Assembly: GCF_000150275.1 (NCBI RefSeq)
Contig: NW_002060946.1
Span: 1,197,530-1,261,529 of the forward strand
Origin: Trichoplax adhaerens
Lineage: Eukaryota; Placozoa; Uniplacotomia; Trichoplacea; Trichoplacidae
DNA length: 64,000 nucleotides
Direction: 5' to 3'
The first letter of the stretch is position 1. Each line of letters starts with the position of its first letter. Made by a program: the position numbers and the translations under genes. Positions 13,901 through 25,246 of the stretch are shown here, one piece after another. The notes below the pieces were generated by a model, which searched no databases, was not told the DNA's origin, and saw only the letters and a list, made by a program, of their open reading frames with translations.

Positions 13901-16900
13901 CATTGCAGCCAGTTTTAATCAATTTCTCAATAACATCACGGGCATGAACTTCAATCGTGACTAAAGCTACTAATTTACTACGTTGAATTTTTGACAGATT
14001 ACCTCGAATCATTTCAGAGAATTTATTCAACATCGATATCTGCTTCTTTTTTAAGCTTTTTAAAGCTTTCTTCTCACCACTATCTTTAACAGAATTCAAT
14101 GCTTTAGTCACATCGGCAGTCCATTGCATTTGACTAGCCACAATAACCAATTGGCCAGCCCATTCACGAACCCATTTTTCACGCTTATTTAAATTTTTCT
14201 TTAATTCATTACGACATCGTTTCAGATAATCTCTTAAATTCATTCTCATAGCACTTTCAATATCGCATAACCATGATTCAACTGGTCCTTCTAATATAAC
14301 TGGTTGGATATATTCGATTGATTCGCCATCAGCCGATGTCATACCTAATGCTTCTGAGCGTGATAAATTAGCTTTATTTAGTTTTAGTGAGTAGATATTA
14401 TCAAAGCATTTTTTTAAATGAGGTTGGACTGCATCTGGATTCTTCGATTGGCCAAGTATTTCAAGTAAATCGTCATTCGACAAGAAATAAAATCGTGGAA
14501 ATACTTGTCTTTTGGTTTCTAAAAACATATCCAACGATTTTTGGATTTCTTCTAGTTTAACATTCATGTCGAATAATGTTTCTAACATGCCTGTATGATG
14601 AGTTCCTTCTAATGCATTATTTTGCTTATGAAGTCGATCCATGATACTCTTCCAGTTGGAATTAACAATATCGAATTCCGCTGATTCTTTTGGTAATTGC
14701 TTTCGGATATCTTCACCTAAGAATATATTCTCTAAATACATCCATTGACGCTGAACTGTTAAAATAAGTTCGACCACTTCTAAGATATGTGATAGAGTTC
14801 TTTCCCATTTATCAACTTCTTTTTCAAATGCTCGTACATATCGTGATGCTTTTACTGATGATAAAGTGACTTGATTATCTTCTAATTGCTGGAATAAATC
14901 GTCAGTTGCACGCAATTTAAAATAATTACGATCTTTATGTCTAGCGATATCTAAAGTCATCGCTTTCCAAGTACTAGAGATATCTTGCAATGCTAATTCG
15001 ATAGATAATTCTTTAGATGCAGCAGCCGAAATTTCACTAATAATATCAGAAAACTGATCAAAACCCAAATCAATCATTTTTTCTAAAGTAAATTCTTTGC
15101 TAGTTTGATCAAAAGGTCTTTGCATTTCATTCTTAAGCTGAAACCAATGACGATCTCTCATAGCTGGATTTTTCAAATCAAGTATTAAAGGAAGTGTTCG
15201 CTTAAATTGATCAATTCGACCACGTATTGTATCGCAAATCTCCCAATTTTTGTCTTTTAATTCACGGCATAGTTTGTTGACCTTTTTCAACAAAGATTGA
15301 GATGTATATTCCATTGATTCGGTGACCAATTCCATGAAAATTTCGTTTTTCCAATTGGACCATAATTCTTCCCATTCTTTAGTATGAGTCCAAATTTGTT
15401 CTAGTTGATCGACATCCTTAAAAATGAAGCAAGGAAAGTTTAATCGATTGCCTTCGTGGTGACTTTGAGATTAAGAATTACGATTGGTATAAGAGATGAA
15501 TTGGTAATATTTTATTGGCTTTGCCTATATAAGTTATGTTATATGTGGACATATAGAATGTCCTGCCTTACCTTTTCTAGATTTGCAAGTTCTTTGGATG
15601 GTGGGTGCTCAATCTTAAAGATACTTAAACCATGCTTTATCATGGATTCTTGTTCTTTAAGAGCTAATAGCTGATCATGGAATTTACTAAGAATCTCTAA
15701 AGCCTGTAGGATTTAAGAATGAAATTTTTAGAGAGACTTATTGACTGCAGAAGAATATCATTTATACGTGCATATTGATAAAAGCTATGAAATTTACCGT
15801 CTCAATAACTACAGTGCTTAAGAATGGTCCCTTGTTATTGAATTCGTCCCTTAAGTTCAAAATACTTCTCTTAAACTCATCAGAAGAGTGTAGTAAACCA
15901 GCTTTGAATTTTTCCTATATAAATGCCACATTAATACAGTGTTAACCATATATAGTATTACTTTTATTGAAATAAGAAACAGTTTATGTAATAATTCTTT
16001 AAGTAAATGCAATTAATTGAATAGCTTTAAGTCTTATTTCACATTAGATATGTAATTTCTAAGCTTAGATACCTTATGCTTTTTAAGCATGATATCAGAA
16101 TCCATTAAGCATTGTTGGAAGGAAACCCATTCGCCATTAAGATCATTGAGCATCTTCTGAACCTGTATATTTCGTTTTAGGAAGATCATGAATCATTAAA
16201 TTTATTTAATGTCTATTAGTCTTAATTATAACTATCTTCTGATACGTACATCAGCAGGAACTTCTACTTCGTACTTTTCTAACACGGCAAACTGTTCGTG
16301 TAATGGAGGAAACTTCGATTCAATTTTAGGCAAATCTAGCTGCAACTGTTCTAAAAGCGCTAAACTGTTACTTAGATGTGATAGTGATTGAGGTGGAGTC
16401 CTTAAATTTTCAGAATTGGTTGATAAGAATTCGTTTAATTCTTTCAAACGTGTTGTCGCCATCTCACTAAGCAATGTTGTGAATTTATTTTGCCATAAAC
16501 TGCAATGATGATGAAGAGCAGCCTTTAGTGGTGAACAATCTAACATAACAAATTGGATATTCAACACTGTTTCCTCTTTAGAAACATTATTCGCAACTTC
16601 TGTATATCTAGCGATATCAGCATCAAATGAAGATACTGGTGGATTAAGATTTTGATAGCGGCGAATGAAGGCTTCTTTATTAACTTCCCATATATCTCTG
16701 TAATTATCCCATTTGGCTAAGTAGTTTTGTACATGGGTTTCATTAGTATCCAATCCAGCTAAAATAGCGCTTTGTATCTTTCGAATTTCATCATCACGTG
16801 AAATAATAGCATAGATTGCTTCTTTATCAGATTTTTCAGGTGTTAGTAAATCTGGCAAGCGTTTGATACATTTCATACACACAATTAACTGCTCGGTTAT

Positions 16901-19900
16901 ATCTTTAACCATAAGCGCTAATTTTTTAAGTGAGGGTGAAAACTCAATCTTGTCGCCAATTAGTGTAACTTTTACACGGAATAGCGGATTAGGTGAACTT
17001 TTACCATCGCCATTGATAACACGCGATAATTCTTGTAGTGACCATTTAACGTTTAACCTACAAGCCTCCTCGACCATACGGTCCATTTTTGCAGTATAAC
17101 TTCTCCAGGAAGATTGTACCTTAAGTAATAAAAGTATTTTATAGCTATCACTATAAAGTAACGTATTGGATGAAACACCGAAAGAACTATTACTTACATC
17201 AGTACCGTCCCCTTTAAAAACTTCATATACTTGTTCCATTTTCTCGACGATGCCATGATGAATTTGCCTTAATTTTCTTTCTACAATTAGTCTATGCTGA
17301 GCCTAATTACAGAAAAATACTTATGATACAGAATTTATTAATGTAGACTATTTTCTTATTTTTAAATTACCTGATCTTCATCGAAATCCAAATCGTCGTA
17401 TACTCTCTTTTTATCCACTCGGACTAATAGCAATTCACTAATACGCTTACATTGATCTGATATCGAAGCATTAGCATTTTTGTAGTCACTAACGATAGCT
17501 TGTATCTAAATAAAATACAAATAAATATCAATGATAGTTAATTGAAACGGCGATCTAATGCAAGTGTACAAGCATTTCCATCTAGCATGAAAGTATAAAT
17601 TACATAAATTATTGTATGTGTAATTAAGCATATTTTCATAGAGCAAATATTGGTATGCAAATAACCTTGCTGGCGTGTAATCGACATTCACCGATAAAGA
17701 AATCGGATATGCCTTTAGTTGCCCAAGTTAACTTTGTAAGACCTGGTTGGATTTTCTTATCTAAGTAGCGGATTCTTTCTTTAAATAAGCCGCGCTCTTC
17801 GTTACTTAACGATAGTATGATTCTGAAATTGAATAAAGTAGCAATCCAGATTATAATTTACTATGTTATTCAAGTGAGAATCATGGTATAATATTTCAAT
17901 TTACCCGTTGTAATCGCGAATAACTAATAACACGTTTTCGCGTAGTACACGTAAGTCTTCTCGCTTTTGATAGACTTCAGTAGCATAATGCGGTATTTCA
18001 AACATTAATCTCTCCCAGTAGTGAATTTCTGAGAATAGTTTCAATAGAGTTCTACCGAATTAAAAACAGATGTCATAAATATTAAATTTGGTATCTATTC
18101 TTTTATTTAATCAACACTATTAACTTGAATAAGGCGTATAACTTAGTTATCAGTATGACTCTTGTCCAAATTTAACAATGTTTAACTCTAAGTGAATACT
18201 ATTGTGGTGACTTACTTGTCAAAATTTAAATCAAGCATAGCTGGGTATTCAGCACTTCTATGCATTAGAGGTACTTCCAGTAATTTCATTAATTCCTAAT
18301 CACATAATGGTATTACAGTTTAATAATGATGAAATAGGATCAACCTAATTAGCATCTAGTGAATTGCTAGATCAATACTTACTCTGTCCACTGTACTTGT
18401 CCACTCATTGAACATTTTACGAACATATTCGTCTAATGCCTACGATGATCATAATCATATGTGCGGTAACATTTTAGTATTACGAATTAAATTTAGTTCT
18501 AATTATAATTTAATAAAGTATCATTTATCAGTCATCATATTTGTTAACAAACTTGGCCTAATTGTTGATATTGAGCCCTTATTTCGTCGCCAGTGCCAAT
18601 TTGGGGCAGGAAGAATGCTTTCTCTAAGATCTAATGTGACCAATAACGATGGAATTATAAAGACCGTAGTATACGTTTATACAGTAGTTTTATATCTAGA
18701 ATTGTTTTTAAGATTGGTCCATCAAGACGATGATAATTTCTTTCATGTAATGTTCTGTAAACTTACCTCCATTGGATAATCTATTCTCTTTTTTAGAGCT
18801 CTTGCCCACTGTGCTGAACCAGCATAACGTGGTTCGAAAGGAGATACTGCTGGAGTCTTAGTGTTAAATTCCTTCTTGACTAAGTTTAATTCCTCATTAA
18901 ATAGTCCATAGACTTCCACAGTCTTTTTATCAATGGTACGCCTTATAGCCTATACAAAATATAATCAAAAAGAGTCATAAATAAATATCACAGGATACAG
19001 TGAACTGCGCTCATTACTTAATTTGTTGTATATCTAACCTCTCGTGATGATAAATGGCGGAAGAAATCAAGTAACTCAACACCTTCTTCAACAGTTGTAA
19101 TCGTTTCAAAAGCTGATGTTATCACATTTTGCATCATAACTTCTAAATCTTTTATGCCAGTTTTAAATCTATTAGATAGAATAATTCATGTCCATTTAAG
19201 TGTTAAAAGAGTTATTAAATTCACAAAAGTGAGACCGAGTTCTATAATGGGTTGTTGTATTCGGAAGTACGTTAGTTAAATTGAGAATAAATTGTTAATG
19301 TTGTTATATGTAATTTTTATGATGGCGTAGACAAATAATGCGATATTGACTTACCTATTGTAATCATCATGCCACGAGGAAGCCTACCAATACAATTTAA
19401 TGTGTATGGTTACATTTAATAGATTATGACTGTAGAGTAGTAATAGATGTGATCTAGCATCAAGCTAACCTTAACATCCAAGATGGTTTTCTTTACATTG
19501 CGTAAGATTTGTAAATTTTTATTAAATGTAGCTTCGATTTCCAACAAACTTCTTGTAATGTCAGGTCCACGCAAACCGTGAAATTGTGGCATTTGAATTT
19601 TGTTGCCGTCATGACATCTTGCAAAATGGACTTGACATTCACAAACCTATTAAGGCAATTAAGATTTGATTAGATAAGGTTGCGATACTATTTATAGGCG
19701 AAATATAAAAATGATAATGGTAAGATATAAAAAGTTACCTCTAGTAAATCTCTACAACGTTGAATAAATGCATCAACTTGTGCAAAAATACTTGTTCGAT
19801 CTAATACCCATTTTTGTTCGCTAAGATGGTTATGGACCTTACTTATCTAATCGATTACGTAAGAATTATTCTAGTTGTAACATCTCTTTATAAGCAGGTA

Positions 19901-22442
19901 AATGATAAATGAGTGATATCTAATCTAGTTTTAAGCCTATTAAGATGAATAAAGATGCAAAATAACCTTATTGTATGTTTCTTTCCATGATTCACAGCAA
20001 CTTATACTTTCATTTAATGCCGACGTAGTTTGAACAATTAAACCATTAAAGATGTCATCCAGCGATATTGTATAGCTACAGCGCTTAATAATTTCATTGC
20101 TAACCTATAAATAATTAGTTTTAAAAAGTGTACATATAGTATCAATATATTGACTCTTTTATGTAACGTTATTATTGTTTAGTTCTATATACTGCATATT
20201 TGAGCTTGACTGCTTATAAAATTAATGGATTTATTAGATTTCTTTTTTAGGCTAGTCATGAAAGGTTCGTGGTTGCTATTTTTAATAATATAATACGACT
20301 ACAGAACGAAACTGTTACAACTGTTGAGCAATGTTGTTAATTACTTATAACTACTACACGTATTAGATTCGTCTAAGTAGAGTATAATGAATTTTTAAAA
20401 TTTATTAATTTTATCATAATTAGAATATGAACAAATCTTACTTTTCTAAGTAAGCCAGTTAATCGTTCACGAGAGTTATAATACTCAGAATTGATCCAAA
20501 TCATCCGTATGATGTTCAGAATACGTGGCAACTGAGAACTAATTTCCGACGGAAGAGATTCTGATAGGGTTAAGCAAGGTTCTTTTAAGGTTGATAAAAA
20601 TTTCAGATTACTTTGTGCTTGAGCCGAACCATCCTAATATTGTGGTAATATAATATGAATAGCATAGGGTGGTTGATTTTTTTATTTTGAACGATTAATC
20701 GAGTAATTCCTGTCATTACCTGGATTAACTTTGATAGTCTTATAAAAGGAGATACATAGGAGGATTTAGCATGCTCTAATATATCTCGAATTCTCTTAAC
20801 ACCTGGCCTATCTAACTGCTCACTAAGACCGGATAAATCTAAACATCGACTTCGCCAAAATTGGATTTCTTCCAATGGCCCAGAATTTTCATCAGTTTCA
20901 ACCGCATCTTGATTGCTTAGAACTTCCTTTATTTGACGAGTCCAGTGGATCATAGAGGCTGTCGTTAATAATAAATAATGAATTTGCTTAGATATATTAA
21001 ACATGGGTAAAAAGTGAATGTCATAATATAGATAAGATTTGCTCTAGTAATTTTCTTATGTGACCTTCTAAACGCTGGACTAATTCTTTATTCTTGACAG
21101 CAGCTTCGGCATCGATGTTTAACCCCTCATCAGGTACATATAATACGGTGTGGCCATCCATCCTGTGAGCTGTATCCGTCAAACTAGCCATAAATTTGTG
21201 TGTCTGCGAGGAAAAGTCATTCTTGATACCTGTTGAGATGTTGTGTTAAGGCTATTCTATCCAATTTTTCGTATCTATCGATTCCCATACTAACGTCTAA
21301 CTAAGACGTACTGTTGTCTAGATATTGATAAAATACTTAAGAATAAAAGGATACTGTCAGGCCATGTAGCATTTCGTAGGAAGAGTGGAGTATATATACT
21401 TGACATTAGTCTCAGCAGGCTTTGTATTGAATTTGCCCTAACGGTTCCATATTGTAGCATAGAGTTGATATTGTGCTGCGTTAGGGTAACTTTGGATGAT
21501 CGAATGAAGTATGTCATTTCATCAACCTAATGGAAATAAATTCATATCCATTTCGCTTGGTGAGAAGTATTTATAGGTAATGGAAAGGTATTACACACCT
21601 GATGAGTAGATATTGAATGGGACAAACAGAGGCCATGTTTAGCATCAATGTATCCAATTAGTAAAGGTGTGTTGGGATCATCTAAAAATCGTTCCACAAC
21701 GTCATCGTGCTTTTCGCTCCACATATCAGGATTAAAGTTTCCAAGCAGAAAACGATCTTTCACATAAGAAATCTGATAAAATAGATATTATTAGATACCA
21801 TAGCTAATATAGTGGTGTAATCGTCACAATATCTCAGACCAACAGTAACGTCTAGGCGCTTACACATCTTAAATTCAAACTGGTTACTGATGTACTGTAG
21901 TTAAAGTATTTTGAAACTTTAGATAGGGTGTCAATTTATCCTGTTGTCTTAAGATTCTTAACGGGCAACAAAATAAAATATTTGCGTTTTCGAAACATTA
22001 TTGCATATTTTAAATTATGGGTACTTTACATTAATTATATTACATTGACCAATAGTTACGATTAAAAGTGGCAGTAGATAGCTAATCTAAATGGCTGTGT
22101 TTGGTAATAGACTCCTTTAGATAGGCTATCACTTCTGACTTTTACCAGAACAGTACTTTACATTATCAAATAATAAAAAATTGCTTTATCGTAGAATTGG
22201 TAAATATAGAAAATGATTACCAAATCGATAGCAGGGGCAGATTCTATATTTCCTTCGTCCATTGAACTGCCATTAAGGTGATTACTCTGCTGTAGTGTAT
22301 CGTCCATATTACTAGATGTATCATGTAATAATCCATTTTCCTTAGGAGTGTCTGCATGTAGCGATTCTTCTTTACTGTCTTGCTTTACAGGAGTTGAACC
22401 ATTTAATGTGTCGTGAGTATCCGCTTTTACTTCTGTATCCAT
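4925..22442 (-). CDS. DNAH10: Dynein axonemal heavy chain 10 (inner arm I1/f, 1-beta type)
   Basis: This is the motor heavy chain of the axonemal inner dynein arm. Read by splicing, it matches DNAH10 from the stem (SMIHWTRQIKEVL, SGPLEEIQFWRSRC) to the C-terminus (YACPCYYYPNR, DHWIKRGTALLMSLD, stop 4925-4927). First exons: 22221-22442 (acidic, Ser-rich N-terminal extension), 21599-21772, 21355-21526, 21065-21229, 20720-20958, 20442-20633; phases agree. Many more small exons encode the tail. One exon, 6871-15416, holds the linker, AAA1-AAA6 and the stalk; several small exons encode the C-terminal end. P-loops read GPAGTGKT (AAA1), GQTESGKT (AAA2), GPVGTGKT (AAA3) and GIGGSGRRS (AAA4, arginine as usual for the family). 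AAA1 Walker B is in CFDEFNRI. The stalk coiled coil flanks the microtubule-binding tip around 9230-10120. The expected length is about 4,400-4,600 residues; not summed. No frameshift was seen. Confidence 0.95.
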
Positions 22443-22766
22443 ATTGGCTATTTCCTATATGAATACTTGTTCAACTGTAGTAAAAAGTGTTCGCGGCCCA
22501 CTGTCCGCGGTAATGTTATTATAATACTCTAAATTTAAATTTGTAAGCTTTGCTTTGGCAATGTTTGTAGCAAGGACAATTTGATTTGTTGTATGACGGC
22601 TATGACCTGTAATAAACGAATGTTTGTGTGCCGTACGTTATATACTGTAGGCGGTTGTATATATTGAATATCAATTTGTCATACAATATAACGTAGGGTA
22701 GTATCCATGTATCTGCTTTTAAAATGCAATCTTAATGAAGAGCTTTAAAGCGACAAATTACGCACG

Positions 22767-22780
22767 GTTACCTTAGCAAC
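22767..22780. promoter_or_regulatory. RFX X-box-like site upstream of DNAH10
   Basis: GTTACC-TT-AGCAAC fits the RFX consensus GTNRCC(0-3N)RGYAAC at every position. It lies about 325 bp upstream of the DNAH10 start codon. RFX factors control ciliary genes in animals, so the site makes sense next to an axonemal dynein. Binding is inferred only from sequence. Confidence 0.5.
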
Positions 22781-22857
22781 CCATTTCCCTCGACTACATT
22801 GCATTACTTTAGGTTAAAACTTTGTGCGAAAAGAAAATCGATGCGGTGCACTGCAGT

Positions 22858-22977
22858 GTGCAGTACAGTACGGTACAGTACAGTACACGTCCGGTAGTCC
22901 AATTTTTTCAGCTCAAGTACAGTACACAGTACAGTAGTTAAAAGAGGTTTCTGTACAGTACAGTACAGTACTGTAGT
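22858..22977. repeat. GTAC-palindrome cluster (DNAH10 side)
   Basis: Short runs of GTACA/GTACT words (for example CAGTACAGTACGGTACAG, then GTACAGTACAGTACTG) are separated by unique sequence that includes CGGTAGTCC and AAAAGAGGTTT. The cluster sits 415-535 bp upstream of the DNAH10 start. It is the same word family as in the other head-to-head gaps. Confidence 0.85.
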
Positions 22978-23322
22978 CGGATAAATTTATGATAAAATAT
23001 TGAGACCAACTGTTCGTTATGGCAGTACTTGCGTATGCAGACGGTCCATTTTGAAATGACTGATGTTTTCTAAATTAAGTAATATTACATTGAATCTTAT
23101 TATCTGTTATAAATTTCTGCTTGAAAGCAGTTACATAAGATCGTAGACGCTATTTAAATTAGTACCAGTGATTTAAAAAACAGCCATGGAAGATTTATGC
23201 TAATCATTTGGTAAGGAAAGTCCGCCTGTCTGGTCTGTACAGTAATCCGCCGTTGAGGGGTTGAAAAGAGTTTTGAATAAGGGTGGGTTGGTATGAGAAT
23301 GACTATCACGGACTACTAAAAT

Positions 23323-23428
23323 GGTATTTCAGTAGTCCTACTCCAAGGGGGCTTTTACAGTAAGAAAGTACCAATGGTATTTCAGTAGTCCTACTCTAAG
23401 GGGGCTTTTACAGCAAGAAAGTACCAAT
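23323..23428. repeat. Direct repeat, 2 x 53 bp
   Basis: Two nearly identical 53-bp copies start at 23323 and 23376 with GGTATTTCAGTAGTCCTACT and end in AGAAAGTACCAAT. A third partial copy continues with TTGAGTAGTC. Just upstream, GGACTACT at 23310 pairs with AGTAGTCC to make an 8-bp inverted repeat. Confidence 0.85.
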
Positions 23429-23638
23429 TTTTCTTGAGTAGTCTCTGGTATTAGGCATACAACACACTGCACAGGGTACACGTATGAGCTGTATGAGCTA
23501 CTGCGTAGACTATACGGTATTATATTGTGTACTTGTGAAGTCGCTACAATTTCAGTTTTCCACAAGTAAGAAGCTGCTCTTATTTATCCTGAGCGCAAAC
23601 ATTGCAAAAGCAAAATCATAATGCTGTTTGATAATGTA

Positions 23639-23790
23639 CTTTCATGCAAAGTAGTCTTTTCTAAAATTGTTTTACTGAACTTTTACTCAATTCTTATTAC
23701 TAAACTATTCCCGCTTTCATGCAAAGTAGTCTTGTGTAAAATTGTTTTACTGATCTTTTTACTCAATTCTTTTGACTAAAATATTCCCGG
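23639..23790. repeat. Direct repeat, 2 x about 75 bp
   Basis: Copies start at 23639 and 23714 with CTTTCATGCAAAGTAGTCTT. They continue through AAAATTGTTTTACTGA and ACTCAATTCTT and end in TATTCCCG. They carry the same AGTAGTC word as the 53-bp repeat. Confidence 0.85.
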
Positions 23791-24059
23791 TGCTGATTGA
23801 CTCATTACTTCAGTAAAGTGATATTATTCTTTGATAGCAATTTACACTCCACTGCATTGCATAGCACTCTTGATGAATTCTTGACAGAGGATTACGATTA
23901 TGCTGCTAGGGACTACTAAAAAGAGAGAAAACCTTGTGTATCTTTCTAGCAGACTACCAGGCTTGTTCTTGATCTCGGCAGATCTCCACTTCTCACCTGA
24001 TGTCAGGCTATGTTTACGGCATTCATTTTAGAGTGGTGTCGAGTAGAGTAGAGTCTACT

Positions 24060-24596
24060 AGAGTACAGTACTGTACAGTATCAGAGAAGGATATTGTACG
24101 TACAGTACTGTACTGTACTGTACAGAGTACTGTACAGTATGAGAGATTGCTTCCAAGTGGTTGTACAGTACTGTACACTGTACAGTACAGTACAGTATGA
24201 TGCAGCCCAGTACAGTACAGTACAATCGCGTACAGTACAGTACAGTACTGTACTGTAAAAGCGACAATGTACTGTACAGTACAGTACAGTATCAAAGAAG
24301 GACATTGTACTGTACTGTAGAGGTCATTGAGGTACTGTACAGTACTGTAATGACACTATGAGGCAGCACGCTACAATCGCGTAATTACAGTACAGTACAG
24401 TATGAAGCAGCCCAGTACAGTACAATCGCGTACAGTACAGTACTGTACTGTAAAAGCGACAGTGTACAGTACTGTAGTGGTCATTGAGGTACTGTACGTA
24501 GCGACTTGGATCAAGTTGTACAGTATGAGAAATTGCTTCCAAGTTGTGGTACAGACTAACCGTACTGTACAGTGTACAGTACAGTACAACATAATG
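24060..24596. repeat. Large GTAC-palindrome array with nested tandem duplication
   Basis: About 540 bp are dominated by GTACA and GTACT words in 5-bp phase, often as GTACTGTACAGTAC. Unique spacers repeat about 200 bp apart. CAGCCCAGTACAGTACA...ATCGCG occurs at about 24200 and 24410; AAAGCGACA with GTCATTGAGGTACTGTAC follows in both; GAGGCAGCACGCTACAATCG occurs near 24361 and 24605. So the array contains at least two copies of a larger unit. Self-complementarity makes it open in several frames on both strands, giving fake YCTVQYSTV-type proteins. Confidence 0.9.
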
Positions 24597-24625
24597 ACAG
24601 TATGAGGCAGCACGCTACAATCGCG

Positions 24626-24633
24626 TATAAAAG
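24626..24633 (+). promoter_or_regulatory. TATA box, likely ARGLU1 promoter
   Basis: TATAAAAG stands directly at the end of the GTAC array. About 117 bp further on there is a consensus donor (CTATTG/GTAAGT at 24751). A matching acceptor (ATCTACAG at 25110) precedes the ARGLU1 start by 136 bp. I read this as TATA, then an untranslated first exon of roughly 24656-24750, then a 5' UTR intron. No transcript evidence was available. Confidence 0.4.
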
Positions 24634-25246
24634 TGACCCCTTACCAAGATTGACTGCTATAGCGTAACGAGTGGCAGAGCGCTTTTGCCGCGTACCCCCT
24701 TGTGGCCATTTCTTCCATCAACCGCCATTGATAAACTGCATTTGCTATTGGTAAGTTTTCATAAATTGACAATAATCCACACATCAGACTTTGAATTGGA
24801 TTCATCTTTAATTCACCCTATAACTATTATATGCTTTACAGGAAAAATATTTTAAATGACAAAAAACCAGCCTAAGTAATATGCTATTTAAACAAGGTTG
24901 ATATTGTACGTAGGTACATCGATAGAGATTGTTAGTGTATTAATACACAAAGTCAGCCAGTTGTGTGTGTAGAGAGAGAGAGAGACAGCACTGTTTAAAG
25001 ACTACAATTACAATCTGATTCGCTTTTTTAATCGATCAATTTTAACCTCGGATGCAGTAAATATCTACCAAATTAACATGTTACTTTTATGTTTACACCA
25101 TTATCTACAGGAGGAGGACAGTCATTATCCAGCATAGTAAAAAGTTATTTGTGCTGAACGACACTAGGCACCACAAGCAACTTTTTTTCTGTTGTTCAAG
25201 TCGTCGACGTCGGTGAAAATTATCACCACTATTATCGAGAGTCACA

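Larger units (their letters stand above)
22443..25246. other. Divergent intergenic region DNAH10 / ARGLU1
   Basis: This 2.8-kb head-to-head gap contains the X-box, GTAC arrays at 22858-22977 and 24060-24596, 53-bp and 75-bp direct repeats, and a TATAAAAG followed by a likely untranslated first exon of ARGLU1. No protein-coding frame is credible; the long open frames over the arrays are by-products of the GTAC repeat. Confidence 0.7.

Noticed and set aside
24000-24613. Many overlapping open frames on both strands encoding YCTVQYSTVLY-type repeats
   Set aside because: They are translations of the self-complementary GTAC array, which has few stop codons in several frames. The same happens at 32755-33114 and 58042-58569.
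24640-24710. Possible small structured RNA after the TATA box (GGCA...TGCC stem)
   Set aside because: The stem is only 4-5 bp, no known RNA family was recognised, and the position is better explained as the ARGLU1 5' UTR exon.
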